From Acinetobacter sp. ANC 3903 (GTDB lineage: Bacteria; Pseudomonadota; Gammaproteobacteria; Pseudomonadales; Moraxellaceae): DNA of 64,000 bases. Positions 63,700-64,000 of the stretch are shown piece after piece (the first letter of the stretch is position 1; each line of letters begins with the position of its first letter). The notes under the pieces were generated by a model. That model had not been told where the DNA came from. It saw only the letters and a list, made by a program, of their open reading frames with translations, and did not search any database. Position numbers and translations under genes: made by a program. The stretch is from positions 48,696 through 112,695 of the forward strand of contig NZ_NEGA01000014.1 in assembly GCF_002135315.1 (NCBI RefSeq), read 5' to 3'.

Positions 63700-64000
63700 A
63701 TGACGCAGTACACTTCAGCCCAATATATTCTAAAAATCCGTTGCCCGGCTGCATCCGGCATCGTTGCCGCCATCAGCGGCTGCCTTGCCCAGAACGGCTG
63801 CTATATCAGTGAAATGGCACAGTATGATGACGAGACCACCGGCTATTTCTTTACCCGTATTGTGTTCCGTTTCAATGACGCCAGTGGCGATATTGACAGC
63901 CTGAAAGCCAGCTTTGCCGAAGTCGAACAGCTGTTCGCGATGCAGGCGACCTTCTATGACTGCAGCGCACCGATGAAAGTCATGATCCTGGTCAGCAAAT
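63700..64000 (+). CDS. purU: Second purU copy, cut by the window edge
   Basis: 100 codons visible. MTQYTS differs from the first copy (MPQNAT), then [21 protein letters not shown] and everything to the edge is identical in DNA to 62188-62472. An ACT domain and the start of the hydrolase domain ([10 protein letters not shown]) are present. The start is supported by GGAG ten bases upstream. Divergent from the other copy, with its own promoter region; whether folD/sox-like genes follow cannot be seen. Confidence 0.93.
   Translation, partial: MTQYTSAQYILKIRCPAASGIVAAISGCLAQNGCYISEMAQYDDETTGYFFTRIVFRFNDASGDIDSLKASFAEVEQLFAMQATFYDCSAPMKVMILVSK
63716..64000 (+). repeat. Inverted repeat arm 2 (5' part of second purU)
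   Basis: Exact inverted match of 62188-62472 over all 285 visible bases. The absence of even silent changes points to a recent duplication or ongoing gene conversion. Confidence 0.95.

Noticed and set aside
63552..63773. 73-aa minus frame over the second purU start
   Set aside because: Its beginning is the antisense of purU and repeats the same shadow seen opposite the first copy (62415-62618).
1..64000. CRISPR arrays, rRNA or tRNA genes
   Set aside because: No regular short repeats with spacers and no tRNA or rRNA signatures were noticed on reading the window.

Overview
The window looks like a chromosomal segment of an environmental Acinetobacter (Moraxellaceae). The evidence is the AT-rich composition, the phaB-phaP-phaC-phaA order of the polyhydroxybutyrate operon, and the overall protein character. 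Species cannot be fixed from sequence reading alone. No tRNA, rRNA or CRISPR array was seen.

Region 1 (1-9270) is worn accessory DNA. It holds a GNAT/DUF1778 toxin-antitoxin pair, a complete IS3-family element with a 3-bp target duplication splitting a small gene, nudC with a possible small RNA or attenuator before it, and the wreck of a conserved locus (photolyase-related protein, DUF2256 protein, TIGR03643 protein, Na/Pi symporter) with unrelated small genes inserted. Region 2 (9270-24100) is core-like: a 5'-nucleotidase lipoprotein, the PHB operon, polyphosphate kinase, a SulP transporter coupled to a ParB-like protein, and a four-gene small-GTPase/roadblock operon.

Region 3 (24100-46100) is a mosaic of mobile DNA. 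It starts with a P4-type integrase, a truncated GntR regulator that keeps a perfect double operator, a frameshifted SDR gene and a decayed second copy of the GNAT toxin. Next comes a tight three-gene recombinase module (154, 779 and 1065 aa), then redox/hydrolase cargo. A 432-bp stretch at the outer end of the recombinase module is repeated as a decayed direct copy at 45592-46022, so two related elements appear to have inserted in tandem beside mgsC.

Region 4 (46100-64000) reads as a complete N-methylglutamate pathway for methylamine. It has gmaS (type III glutamine-synthetase-like), mgsABC (split glutamate-synthase domains), mgdABCD (soxBDAG-like heterotetramer), two Amt transporters, and folD plus purU to take the released C1 unit to formate and free tetrahydrofolate. 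An XRE-cupin regulator sits in the middle. A shared 15-bp dyad (ATTCCTAAAGAGAAT type) occurs before gmaS (two sites), both amt genes and purU. Sigma-54-type promoters precede gmaS and both amt genes, and the dyad sits at the same distance from both amt promoters. At the right edge a second purU copy begins in inverted orientation, identical over at least 285 bp. The shared regulatory code of this C1/N cluster and the tandem recombinase-trio elements are the most interesting features.
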